DNA of 43,516 bases, taken from the NCBI GenBank assembly GCA_030603185.1, contig JAUVYG010000005.1, positions 1-43,516 on the forward strand. Direction: 5' to 3'. A program made the translations under genes and the position numbers. Position 1 is the first letter of the stretch. Every line of letters starts with the position of its first letter. The notes beneath the pieces are model-generated. The model did not search any database. It was given only the letters and a program-made list of their open reading frames with translations, and had not been told where the DNA came from. Of the stretch, positions 8,198-17,288 are shown piece by piece. The stretch comes from Actinomycetota bacterium (GTDB lineage: Bacteria; Actinomycetota; JAUVYG01).

Positions 8198-9583
8198 CTA
8201 AGTCAATGAATGAATCGACATTCCATCGATTCCTTCAGATGCTTCCATAATAGCCTCAGAGTAGGTCGGATGCTGGTGGATGAGTCTTCCTAGCTCAGAG
8301 GCTGTCATGCCTTGAGAGATGGCTAAGGCCGCCTCGTGTATCACGTCAGATGCATGCTCGCCGATGATCTGACATCCGATGATCAGTTCTGTCTGCTCAT
8401 CAGTGACTATCTGGGCAAATCCTTCCTCGTTCCCGTCTCCGAGCGCTCGTCCGAGCGCTCCCATGTTGAATTTGGATACTTTGGCAGTAACTCCCTTTTC
8501 GTTGGCAGCCCGGGGGGACAGCCCAACCGAGGCGTATTCTGGGATAGTGAACACGCAGCTTGGGACGACTGAGTAGTCCATCTCCTCGACTATCCCGAGA
8601 CAGTTAGAGGCGGCCACCTTGGCCTCTGCAGCAGCCACATGTGCAAGCATCGGTTCTCCCACAAGATCGCCTACAGCATATACGCCATCCAGCGATGTTT
8701 TCATGCAGCTATCCACGGTGACTGTGCCATGGTCTACTTCGATTCCCAGATCAGAGATTCCAGCAGTCCCGGTATTCGCGGACCGTCCGACTGCCACAAG
8801 GATGGTGGAATATCGTTCAACTTGATCATTGGATAAAGTAACGTCGACACCACGATCATCCCGGATCAGGGCCGAAATACTGGCACCCTCGATTATCTGC
8901 ACTCCGTTCCTCTTGAGATAACGGCTGTGCTGCGCGACGACCCTTGGGTCGTCCTTTCTCATCAACTTTGATCGGGCCAGGATCGTGACGTCTGAGCCCA
9001 GAGCAGAGTAGATTGACGCGAATTCAGCGGCGATGATGCCCGCACCGACGATAAGGAGCTTTTCGGGGAGCTCAGTGAGTGCGAGCGCTTGATCCGTGCT
9101 GATTACGCGGTCTCCGTCGGTCGAAACATCGGGCAGCTCGACACTTGATGAGCCGGTGGCAAGGATTACCTTGTCCACCTCAATAAGCTCGGTTCCACCT
9201 GCCGATTCTACCGATATCTGGAAAGGACTAATCAGGGTCGCTGCTCCAGAGAGGTACAGGACTTTTCTTTGCTTAAGAAGGGACTGAATACCGGCTACCA
9301 GCTTACCGATGATGCGATCATTTCGAGCAGTCATCTTCGACAGCGCTACCGTAGGCGTGCCTACTTCAATACCAAGCTCGGAAGCGGTCTGAATATCCTT
9401 GAATAAACGTGCAGATCGAACGAGGGCTTTGGTGGGTATGCACCCACGATTAAGGCAAGTGCCCCCAAGTTCCGCTCGCTCTATTAGTGTGACATCCGCA
9501 CCCAACTGGGCTGCCCGAATAGCAGCGGTGTAGCCTCCTACCCCGCCGCCAATAACGCCTACCCGTACAGGGTCAGTGGCTAT
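8198..9583 (-). CDS. lpdA: Dihydrolipoamide dehydrogenase-like flavoprotein; predicted AUA start
   Basis: GGTCLNRGCIPTKALV redox motif and HQHPTYSEAIMEA C-terminus. The FAD-binding motif VGVIGGGVGGYTAAIRAAQLGADVTLIE begins upstream of the ORF-track start (TTG 9505) and is open back to an ATAG overlap with the acsC stop. Confidence 0.9.
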   Translation of the reverse strand: MATDPVRVGVIGGGVGGYTAAIRAAQLGADVTLIERAELGGTCLNRGCIPTKALVRSARLFKDIQTASELGIEVGTPTVALSKMTARNDRIIGKLVAGIQSLLKQRKVLYLSGAATLISPFQISVESAGGTELIEVDKVILATGSSSVELPDVSTDGDRVISTDQALALTELPEKLLIVGAGIIAAEFASIYSALGSDVTILARSKLMRKDDPRVVAQHSRYLKRNGVQIIEGASISALIRDDRGVDVTLSNDQVERYSTILVAVGRSANTGTAGISDLGIEVDHGTVTVDSCMKTSLDGVYAVGDLVGEPMLAHVAAAEAKVAASNCLGIVEEMDYSVVPSCVFTIPEYASVGLSPRAANEKGVTAKVSKFNMGALGRALGDGNEEGFAQIVTDEQTELIIGCQIIGEHASDVIHEAALAISQGMTASELGRLIHQHPTYSEAIMEASEGIDGMSIHSLT

Positions 9584-10950
9584 GCAGCACTCCAGTCGCG
9601 AAGGAATACCGTGAGATCAGTCGCCTCACGTGATCCAACCTGGATCTTCCAATCACCATTCAGCTCGTCCTCAAGCTCACCACTCATCTGAGCTACGTAG
9701 CCAGGGATGATGAGACTGTTGTGATTGACCTTTTCGGCCATTCCGGATCGCTTAATGAACTTAGCGATCCTATCAGGAACGAACTTACCTGCAGCCCAGG
9801 CTGTCAGGACAGACATTCCCTCGGCATCCATAATCGCGATCCATGTAGGAACCTTGCTGGCCTCTACCTCGCCTGTGACCATGAAATAGGTCAGCGAGAA
9901 GTTGGTGGTCAGGATAACGGGCGAATCAGCGGTGGGGTTATTAATCGGATACATTCCCTCATCAACCTGCATTGGACGCTGTGGGTCGGTGAAGATGTTC
10001 TGCCGAAGAACGGTAAGTGGGAGGACCTTCCACGCCTCGAGTCCGGACATGACCATGATGCCGCCGTACTTCATGGTGTAGAGGGAAGCGTACATCGTCT
10101 CTAGGAGCTCGTTGTCCGTCTCTTCGCACGGGAAAGTGATGACTGGGTATCCAAGTGGCTTGTGCCCACTCTTAAGGGCTGAACGGCGTACATGCACAAG
10201 ATTCTTGTGAGTATCCGCAGCGTTCCTCGAGCCCGGATCTAAGACTATGTCCTTAATTCCAGCAGCTGCGACCTTCTCGGTCAGAGCCGACAGGTCTTCT
10301 AGGCTTCCAGACTCGACCTTAACGACCAGAGGAAGATCAGCTTCCTTGGCGATCGCAGTCATCGCTTCATGATTGCTGTCGGTCGCTGCATAAAGAAGAG
10401 GATGGCTGTCCTTGACGCCTGGAGCATCGATGGCAGTCTTAATGGCGTCTGGGTCATCTGACATCAGAATCAACGGAAATCCGGTGGCGGCAAGGGCCTT
10501 AGCGGATAGTGCCGCAAATGCTGCTGCGTCCCCAGAGTCATTCTTAACAGCGATACAGTCAGCCTTGAGCAGCTGACCGACTCTCTCGAACTGAGACGCC
10601 TTTGCCTCAGCGAGCTTTGTATCTACAACAGCATCATCCATCGAAGTGGAAAGCTGAAGGCCGTATCCAGGGTTGTTGTAGAAGGTCTTTTCGTGACGGA
10701 ACATGACTAGCTCTTCGCCAACCTTGAACTTGCTATCGCCAGATCCTATTTCTACACCGCGAATAGGAGGAGCGGATGCCTCGGACAATGCCGCTACAGC
10801 AGCCTCAGTCACATGTGGACACTCGCCTAGTTCAGCTGCTGCCTGCGCCAACTTCATGGCAAAGGCCAAGCATGTTGGTACCCCACAATCACCACAATTA
10901 GTCTTTGGGAGTTGTTTGAAAATCTCTAGTCCTGTGAGCGCCACGCTCAT
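9580..10950 (-). CDS. acsC: Corrinoid/iron-sulfur protein large (gamma) subunit
   Basis: 456 aa; N-terminal [4Fe-4S] motif LPKTNCGDCGVPTCLAFAMKLAQ. Confidence 0.95.
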   Translation of the reverse strand: MSVALTGLEIFKQLPKTNCGDCGVPTCLAFAMKLAQAAAELGECPHVTEAAVAALSEASAPPIRGVEIGSGDSKFKVGEELVMFRHEKTFYNNPGYGLQLSTSMDDAVVDTKLAEAKASQFERVGQLLKADCIAVKNDSGDAAAFAALSAKALAATGFPLILMSDDPDAIKTAIDAPGVKDSHPLLYAATDSNHEAMTAIAKEADLPLVVKVESGSLEDLSALTEKVAAAGIKDIVLDPGSRNAADTHKNLVHVRRSALKSGHKPLGYPVITFPCEETDNELLETMYASLYTMKYGGIMVMSGLEAWKVLPLTVLRQNIFTDPQRPMQVDEGMYPINNPTADSPVILTTNFSLTYFMVTGEVEASKVPTWIAIMDAEGMSVLTAWAAGKFVPDRIAKFIKRSGMAEKVNHNSLIIPGYVAQMSGELEDELNGDWKIQVGSREATDLTVFLRDWSAA

Positions 10951-10976
10951 CCCCTTTCAACGTCTCAAATCGGAAC

Positions 10977-11009
10977 CCGGCCGGAGCCCTTATTGTGCGC
11001 TCCGGCCGG
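10977..11009. repeat. Strong GC-rich hairpin between acsB and acsC
   Basis: CCGGCCGGAGC - 11 nt - GCTCCGGCCGG, perfect 11-bp stem. Confidence 0.7.
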
Positions 11010-11089
11010 ACCGTTCTTCTATGTTAATTCCGAAGCATCCCCGGCCTTCCGAAGAAGCAACCTGCCTAGGATACAAAAGCGGTCATTAC

Positions 11090-11107
11090 CTGTCCAGTGT
11101 TGGACAG
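11090..11107. repeat. Second acsB-acsC intercistronic hairpin, right after the acsB stop
   Basis: CTGTCCA-gtgt-TGGACAG, 4 bp downstream of the acsB TAG on the minus strand. Confidence 0.55.
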
Positions 11108-11111
11108 TAAG

Positions 11112-13319
11112 CTACATAATCGGGTCCATGGTAAGTGCGGGATGACCCACCTTGTTCATGTGCTCGATAACCTCATCCTCAGTAGTAGCAGTATTCTCAT
11201 CAGCGATCTTGCTGATGAAGTCGGGGTCTCCAATTCTCTCCGCCTGCTGCTCTAACAGAGGCCTCATCTGCTCCTTGAGGGAGCTAGGCATCCACGCGAT
11301 ACGCGAGAAGCCGCCGTCACCGAACAAGAATTTTGGTGATCCAAGGTAGTACTTTCCAACCCCCAAGAAACCAGGAGTCTGTACACCACCGCCGACCATA
11401 CCGGCCATGGTGGAGAAGGTCATTCCCGATGGAGTCATGATAGCGCTGTCGCGATCCACGACCATCACTGCATTTGTCATCGGCATGATTGCCAGAATGG
11501 CCTCGAAGCAACCGCAGGACGTCATTGGATTGTGGATCATACTGTATAGACTCAGACTATCCAGCGTGCCCTGAGAGTGTTTCTTAACAAACTCGTTCAC
11601 ACCAGAGAATTCGCCGAGCTTGGCGTCGATGATCTCACCCTTTGGAACTGGCTTGTGACCACCGGTGGGATCGATCTCGGAGCCGACTTTTCCGTCAAGC
11701 CAGTTGAAAGCTCCGCACAGTCCAAGCCTCTCAGGGCTGATAACACAGACCTGTGTGGGAGCGAAGGACTGACAGATCATACAAGAGTAGAAGGTGTCCA
11801 CAGACTCATCGGTCATTCCCTCAAGTCTATGGTCTCTCTCAGAGTAGATCTCGCGTGCGGCCACAAGTTCCTCGGTCACTTTTTCTTGGTCGCTGTAGAT
11901 CTCAACCTCTACCTTGTCGATAGCATTCTGGAATTCACTGAGCAGCTTTGACCGCAAGATGCGACCAAGATGCTCTAGCTTGAAGCCCTGCTCTTTCGCC
12001 TGCTTGCTCACACGTATCCATGCTACGTCGCGCTGTCCGATGTGCATCACACCCTCAGCACCGTTGATCCAGTGATGGAACTGACGCTCCATTATCGGCT
12101 CATAGTCTTTATTCATATTGCGCCCAGCGATCTTGACCTTGAGGGCCAAAGGAAGAGCTGAGTTCTCTTCAGTCTCGTCTACATCGGGTCCTACAACGGT
12201 GACCTTTCCATCTTCAATGGAATCAAGATCCACTGACTGGATGAGCTCGAAGCAGTCTGACTTGGTGCCGCCCATTTGAACATGAACTGCATCCTTACGC
12301 ACGCGCTCACCCTCGAAGGCCGGACTGTAGCCAACAGGAATGTCTGGCTTATCCACAATGATCTTGAGTCCGCGAACCTCGATAGCTTTCTGAACGATCT
12401 TGTCATGTGGAACTGCGGACACAACGTGCTCGTAGGTTGTAAGACCGCGAGGTAGGATCTCAGGTATTCCGGTATCAGCAATAGCTGGGAACCCGAAGTT
12501 GATCGCACCTGCAGCCTGCGCGAATTGCTCGTCGCTCACAGGTCCGAGCGCCATAGCGAACGCAAATATCCTGTTCTTGTTGTATAGAAGGTTCTTCTTG
12601 AAGTCACCAGGCTGCACAAGACCAAAGGCCATGGCGGCACGTACAGCAAACCCTAGAGCGAATACAGTCGCGGTGGTGTCGACTCCGAAGGGGACCAGAC
12701 GGGTCTCCCAACCCATCTCAACGCCGCCCTCTTTCAGCTGATCTGCGAAACTGACACCCTCTTTGTTTGAGGAGATGAATACGTACAGGCTCTTCTCCTG
12801 CAGCTCGCGAGCGATGCGGACGGCTGTCTCTACATCCGGTGCAGCACCAAGAATTGCTGCGAAGCCGGGAGCAGAACCATCGACGAACTCAATACCACGC
12901 TCGCGAAGGATGACATCATCAGCGGCACCCAACCAGATATTGTCATCTGTCGGAGACGTCGTCTTGGTATATGGGCAATCCTCGCCCTCTACGTACTTTA
13001 GAGCCTCGATGATCTCGTCTGCCCACAGAGCAGCCATACCTGAATCAAGAGTCTCACCCAGGTATGGAACCCAGACCTTTTCCTTAGGATCAGCCGGCAT
13101 AAGCTCTGCAGCCATGTCGATGATCTTCTGAATGTCCCCAAGCTTCTCAACGGCCTCACCGGTCATCGCATAGATGACTGGTAGATAGTAGTTGGTGTTC
13201 GGGAACGCTACCGGCTTATCCGGGCCGTACTTGCCCAGTGCCTCATTCAGCCGATCTTGTGCTCTCGCAACAATTGTTTTTGCACCGCGTATTGCTGCGG
13301 ACGCTATTACCTTAGACAC
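11112..13319 (-). CDS. acsB: CO-methylating acetyl-CoA synthase / CODH-ACS beta subunit
   Basis: 735 aa; A-cluster region CMICQSFAPTQVCVISPERLGLCGAFNWLDG and MTSCGCFEAI. Confidence 0.95.
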   Translation of the reverse strand: MSKVIASAAIRGAKTIVARAQDRLNEALGKYGPDKPVAFPNTNYYLPVIYAMTGEAVEKLGDIQKIIDMAAELMPADPKEKVWVPYLGETLDSGMAALWADEIIEALKYVEGEDCPYTKTTSPTDDNIWLGAADDVILRERGIEFVDGSAPGFAAILGAAPDVETAVRIARELQEKSLYVFISSNKEGVSFADQLKEGGVEMGWETRLVPFGVDTTATVFALGFAVRAAMAFGLVQPGDFKKNLLYNKNRIFAFAMALGPVSDEQFAQAAGAINFGFPAIADTGIPEILPRGLTTYEHVVSAVPHDKIVQKAIEVRGLKIIVDKPDIPVGYSPAFEGERVRKDAVHVQMGGTKSDCFELIQSVDLDSIEDGKVTVVGPDVDETEENSALPLALKVKIAGRNMNKDYEPIMERQFHHWINGAEGVMHIGQRDVAWIRVSKQAKEQGFKLEHLGRILRSKLLSEFQNAIDKVEVEIYSDQEKVTEELVAAREIYSERDHRLEGMTDESVDTFYSCMICQSFAPTQVCVISPERLGLCGAFNWLDGKVGSEIDPTGGHKPVPKGEIIDAKLGEFSGVNEFVKKHSQGTLDSLSLYSMIHNPMTSCGCFEAILAIMPMTNAVMVVDRDSAIMTPSGMTFSTMAGMVGGGVQTPGFLGVGKYYLGSPKFLFGDGGFSRIAWMPSSLKEQMRPLLEQQAERIGDPDFISKIADENTATTEDEVIEHMNKVGHPALTMDPIM

Positions 13320-13354
13320 TTTTTAGTGTTCTCCTCTCGAAACTAGTCGTCCGC

Positions 13355-15385
13355 TTATACTTCAAGGTCGCGGCGCATTTCCATGTCATACAAAACTCGT
13401 TCTTGCTCGCCATTGATGCCTAGAGCTTCACGTTTTTTGTCGATATGAGCAAGCATTCCATCAGCCATATCTTCCCACTTATCGAACTGTGCCCACTTGC
13501 CGCCAGAGATCTGCTCGTAGTCCTCAAAAATATACTTCTGGAACTCAGTCGATCCGGTTACAGGAAGTGTGGGGCGGAAGGCCACATATACACCGTAGTC
13601 TACGAAGTACTGTCCGATGGCTATGGCTTTCGCGTCCATCCAATCGGGAGCAGCACCGGCTACCGGCAGTTCATCTATGTCCTCTCCGATTCCACCTTCG
13701 TGAACCATCTCGGCCAAGGCAACTAGGATGCGACTATTGTCAACACACGCCCCGGCATGCAATACCGGTCCGATTCCGACAGCCTCACAGATTGAACGAA
13801 GTCCGGGGCCCGCCATTTCCATCGCTTCAGGAGTCAGCAGCCCGGCCTTGCCAGACACAGTTGCTGAACAACCTGTCTGAACAACCAGAACATCATTGGC
13901 AATAAGCTTCTTCACAAGCTCTACATGGGCAGCTTCTGATGTGCCCTCTTTGTTGTTCGTCACCGGTGTATCACAACCAACAACGGCAGCGACTCCTCTG
14001 ATGCGACCGTCAATGATCGCATCATTAAGTGGCCTGAAAGATGCGCGGAACTTCCCGCCTAACATGTACTTGATGTATTCGAACGAGTAGCCGGCTACCG
14101 CAGGCATCTTATCCTTGACCGGATTGATCTTGGAGGGATCACGATTCTTGAAATTTTCGATAACCATGTCAACGATGGCCTTCGCCTGTTCCTGCGCGTT
14201 CGAGTGGTCTGTCTCGACATGCTGAACACCCTCAATCATTGCTTTGGGGGAAGTTGTCAGCAATTTAGTGTGGTAGTGCTTCGCGACCTCGCCAAGCCCC
14301 TCAATGACGCATTGAACGTCAACAACCATGCCGTCAACGATGCCCGTACCCATAACGACTTCCTGGGCTGAGTAGCTGCCAGCGATTGAGACACCATGGC
14401 GCACCATCTGCTCGTTAGCTGTACAGCAGATACCAGCCATATTAAAACCTTTAGCACCAACCGCCTCGGCCTTAGCTTGCACCTCTGGGGTAAGGGAGTA
14501 CTCTACCATCAGCTCAGTAACCGAAGGCTCATGCCCATGGAATACTAGGTTTACGTAGTCGGGCTCGAGAACTCCGAGGTTTACCTCGCCAGTGGCAGGA
14601 GCCGGAGTGCCGAAGATGATATCCTGCAGTTCCGTTGCCACCATCGATCCGATCCAGCCATCAGCCATCGCGGTACGGGATACCTGCTTCATGAGGTTCT
14701 TATACTGCTGATCCATTCCCTGGTTGGTTCGGTGCATCAGCTCTACGACCTCGCGGTCGTTGCCTCGGGGAATAATCCCCATCTCGCGCCATTTTTCGAT
14801 CCTCTTGGCTGGCGCCCTACTAATAAAAGCTCCCTCACCGTGCTGGTTTGAGAACTCGGCTAGAGCCTTACGCCCTACGTCACCGCCAATCTCAAGGTCA
14901 CTGCGACCCTCGAGCTCGATCCCCCACTCTTCAGCGAGAGCGTACAGCTTGATTGTGTCCTTGATCCGATAGCCCGGTGCCTTTTCCTCTGACACGGCGA
15001 TCATCAGCTCGGCGACCTCACGGCCATGGTCCGAGTGACACGCTGTTCCTGCGGCAACGAATTTACCGAACTGGCGGGCGACTACTGTCTCGATCGTCAC
15101 ACCGCAAACGCCACGGTCCTTACCCTCTTTGCCTTCAATGAGGCGACAGGGGCCCATTTTGCAGGTATTACAGCAGACTCCTGCTGCGCCGATGGGACAC
15201 GGCTTCATAGTGTTCTGGCGGTCCCAGGCTGTGCTTATCTGATCGTCCTGCATTCGCGCGAGGATCTGGGATGTTGCTGCACATGATGTTAGACCCTCAA
15301 GGCCTGGGACAACATCACACTGGACCCCAAGGTCTTTGACCTCCGTCACGTCACCCATACTTGACTGTCTCTTCTCGTCGCTCAT
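13355..15385 (-). CDS. cooS: Anaerobic carbon monoxide dehydrogenase catalytic subunit
   Basis: 676 aa; CPIGAAGVCCNTCKMGPCRL, GICCTANEQMVRHG, QTGCSATVSGKAGLL, HAGACVDNSRIL. Confidence 0.95.
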   Translation of the reverse strand: MSDEKRQSSMGDVTEVKDLGVQCDVVPGLEGLTSCAATSQILARMQDDQISTAWDRQNTMKPCPIGAAGVCCNTCKMGPCRLIEGKEGKDRGVCGVTIETVVARQFGKFVAAGTACHSDHGREVAELMIAVSEEKAPGYRIKDTIKLYALAEEWGIELEGRSDLEIGGDVGRKALAEFSNQHGEGAFISRAPAKRIEKWREMGIIPRGNDREVVELMHRTNQGMDQQYKNLMKQVSRTAMADGWIGSMVATELQDIIFGTPAPATGEVNLGVLEPDYVNLVFHGHEPSVTELMVEYSLTPEVQAKAEAVGAKGFNMAGICCTANEQMVRHGVSIAGSYSAQEVVMGTGIVDGMVVDVQCVIEGLGEVAKHYHTKLLTTSPKAMIEGVQHVETDHSNAQEQAKAIVDMVIENFKNRDPSKINPVKDKMPAVAGYSFEYIKYMLGGKFRASFRPLNDAIIDGRIRGVAAVVGCDTPVTNNKEGTSEAAHVELVKKLIANDVLVVQTGCSATVSGKAGLLTPEAMEMAGPGLRSICEAVGIGPVLHAGACVDNSRILVALAEMVHEGGIGEDIDELPVAGAAPDWMDAKAIAIGQYFVDYGVYVAFRPTLPVTGSTEFQKYIFEDYEQISGGKWAQFDKWEDMADGMLAHIDKKREALGINGEQERVLYDMEMRRDLEV

Positions 15386-15448
15386 CGGCTACCTCCTTGG
15401 CAAGTTTCACGGCACAATTGGCCGTACTCAACGCTAATATTGCATTTC

Positions 15449-15469
15449 AAAAGACCCCCGTGTGGGGTC
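15449..15469 (-). terminator. Possible attenuator/terminator hairpin in the cooS leader
   Basis: Minus strand GACCCC-ACACG-GGGGTC-TTTT; short U-tract, lying between the regulator gene and cooS. Confidence 0.5.
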
Positions 15470-15491
15470 GAATAAGAGGGGCGGAAAGAAT

Positions 15492-15528
15492 GATACCAGA
15501 GATAACCCTGGTATCGTGGAACTGTCAA
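15492..15528 (-). promoter_or_regulatory. Putative cooS promoter with palindromic operator over the -10 region
   Basis: Minus strand TTGACA (15523-15528), 17-nt spacer, weak -10 TTATCT (15500-15505) inside the perfect inverted repeat GATACCAG-N8-CTGGTATC (15492-15515). Confidence 0.6.
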
Positions 15529-16238
15529 AGGGTTAGGGTCATACGGCATTCTTCTCCCTTCAATACGATACGCTCCTCAGACACTCCTGAGATCTTTAGG
15601 CCGACCTCAGAGGCGACTCCGGACAGTAGACCATGACAGACCTGGCATAACTTAGTCCCGTGCTTGGGCCCCAGATCAGCATAAATGCAGTTCGTGTTTA
15701 CGATGTTGGCCTCCTGCTCGCTCTGGTTCGTGGCACGCGTCATGTAACCCAGGTGCTCAAGGACCGAGAGGAAACGTTCCACTTGGTGACCGAAGTCTTC
15801 ATCACCGGGCGTGCCAGTGAGCACATCAGATGCAAGATCCTTGCCCGATTCAGCGGCCACTTCAGCGATCTTACTGCCACCCACCTTGTCGGACGAAGCG
15901 AGCGCCCTTAATAGTAGGTCAGACATAAGCATGTACTGACGTCCAGGATAGTGAAGTTGTAGTCCTCGGCTACCAGGGACATACACCTTTGCAGGTCTTC
16001 CACCTGCCGGATTTCGTCTAGATTTCGCGAGAATCAAGCCTGCAGCTTCAAGCTTAGCCAGATGATGTCTTGCCGCGTTAGGATGCAGCCCGAACGCACC
16101 GGAGACGTCAAGGGCGGTGACTGGATCAGCAGACCGCATTACAAATCGCAGCATATCGATGCGCGTTGGGTCCCCGAGTATCTGCCCGACTTCTTTTAAG
16201 TCGTCCCCAAAGGGACGCGAATATTCAGGTGGAGTCAT
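15525..16238 (-). CDS. ArsR/SufR-like winged-helix transcriptional regulator with a C-terminal cysteine cluster (putative Fe-S or redox sensor)
   Basis: 237 aa; N-terminal HTH (ILGDPTRIDMLRFV...ALDVSGAFGLHPNAARHHLAKLEAAGLI); C-terminal NCIYADLGPKHGTKLCQVCHGLLSG...GEECRM. Confidence 0.8.
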   Translation of the reverse strand: MTPPEYSRPFGDDLKEVGQILGDPTRIDMLRFVMRSADPVTALDVSGAFGLHPNAARHHLAKLEAAGLILAKSRRNPAGGRPAKVYVPGSRGLQLHYPGRQYMLMSDLLLRALASSDKVGGSKIAEVAAESGKDLASDVLTGTPGDEDFGHQVERFLSVLEHLGYMTRATNQSEQEANIVNTNCIYADLGPKHGTKLCQVCHGLLSGVASEVGLKISGVSEERIVLKGEECRMTLTL

Positions 16239-16244
16239 GCTGAA

Positions 16245-16273
16245 ATTATAACTGACCGATGAGTTAAGTCCAA
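16245..16273 (-). promoter_or_regulatory. Putative promoter of the regulator; leaderless transcript predicted
   Basis: Minus strand TTGGAC - 17 nt - TATAAT, then TTCAGC and the ATG (6 nt after TATAAT); no Shine-Dalgarno. Confidence 0.6.
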
Positions 16274-16313
16274 TTTACCCTGTGGCTATTGTCTATACCC
16301 GTATTTCAGGAAT

Positions 16314-17258
16314 CTAGTACAACTCGTCGATTGCACTCTTAACGAGCTTGATTGACTCAGGGTGCCTCATGATCAGGACGTTTGCTCCTGCTACAAGCAT
16401 TGATAGAGCAGTGATTGCCTCCCAGAGGATGCCTCTCTTGTCCTGGTCGCCCCACTCAGGAGCGTCCGCTTCCGAGGTCTTAACCTCTTTGGCCTTCCAC
16501 ACTTCACGTGTGACATTGCAGATGATAGGCAGCTGCATAACCTCGTCATTCGACTGCAAAGCCGCGAGACGATCGCGCTCCATTACTGAATAGCTGTATT
16601 CAAGCCCGTAGCCCAGCGACTGACCGCCAGTGGATGGATCCATTAGCACCATGTCTTCGGGAACTCCAAGATTGCCAAGCAAGATGTTGAGCTGCTTGGC
16701 CAGATTGACATCGATCGGAGTGGTACCGATCACGTTTTGGCGGTAACCCAATGCCGCACCGGCGACAGCCTTGTAGTTATCCTGAGTCGCAGGTCCAATA
16801 ACGATCCGCTTGTCCTGACCCACCTCGGCTGCCTTCTTCAGCACCTCGGCATCCTTCTCAGCATTACCGCATCCAAGCACCATAATGGGAAGATCAGTAG
16901 CGTCCGCAACGGCCTTTATGACCTCGGCTGCTTCATCCGGGGACTTATCGCCATTGTTCGGGTCAGCACCAGCAAGGTGCAGTGCGACTATGTCAGCACC
17001 CAACTCTGCAGCCTTCTTTGCCCATGCTGCTGGATCATTCACCGAGTCGCCATACTCTTTAGTTAGGGCCTCAGGCCAGTTGGACGGAGCGATGTCCTGG
17101 ATCTCGATTGCGATAGCCGGCTTATTCGGAGTGTCACCCTCGAAGCCATGAAAAGGAAGAGCGGTCTCTCCCCCAACTGTGACTGCGGTATCACCAGTTC
17201 CGATCGTTACCTCGCGAATCTTCCCGGGCATGTCCTGTGTCGGTGTGCTGTACGCCAT
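16314..17258 (-). CDS. acsD: Corrinoid/iron-sulfur protein small (delta) subunit
   Basis: 314 aa; TIM-barrel CdhD/AcsD family (LMDPSTGGQSLGYGLEYSYSVMERDRLAAL). Confidence 0.94.
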   Translation of the reverse strand: MAYSTPTQDMPGKIREVTIGTGDTAVTVGGETALPFHGFEGDTPNKPAIAIEIQDIAPSNWPEALTKEYGDSVNDPAAWAKKAAELGADIVALHLAGADPNNGDKSPDEAAEVIKAVADATDLPIMVLGCGNAEKDAEVLKKAAEVGQDKRIVIGPATQDNYKAVAGAALGYRQNVIGTTPIDVNLAKQLNILLGNLGVPEDMVLMDPSTGGQSLGYGLEYSYSVMERDRLAALQSNDEVMQLPIICNVTREVWKAKEVKTSEADAPEWGDQDKRGILWEAITALSMLVAGANVLIMRHPESIKLVKSAIDELY

Positions 17259-17288
17259 TCTTGGTTCCTCTCTTATCTAATTAGCCAG

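Noticed and set aside
13489-13905. 138-aa plus-strand ORF antisense to cooS
   Set aside because: Shadow ORF with Arg/His/Pro-rich composition.
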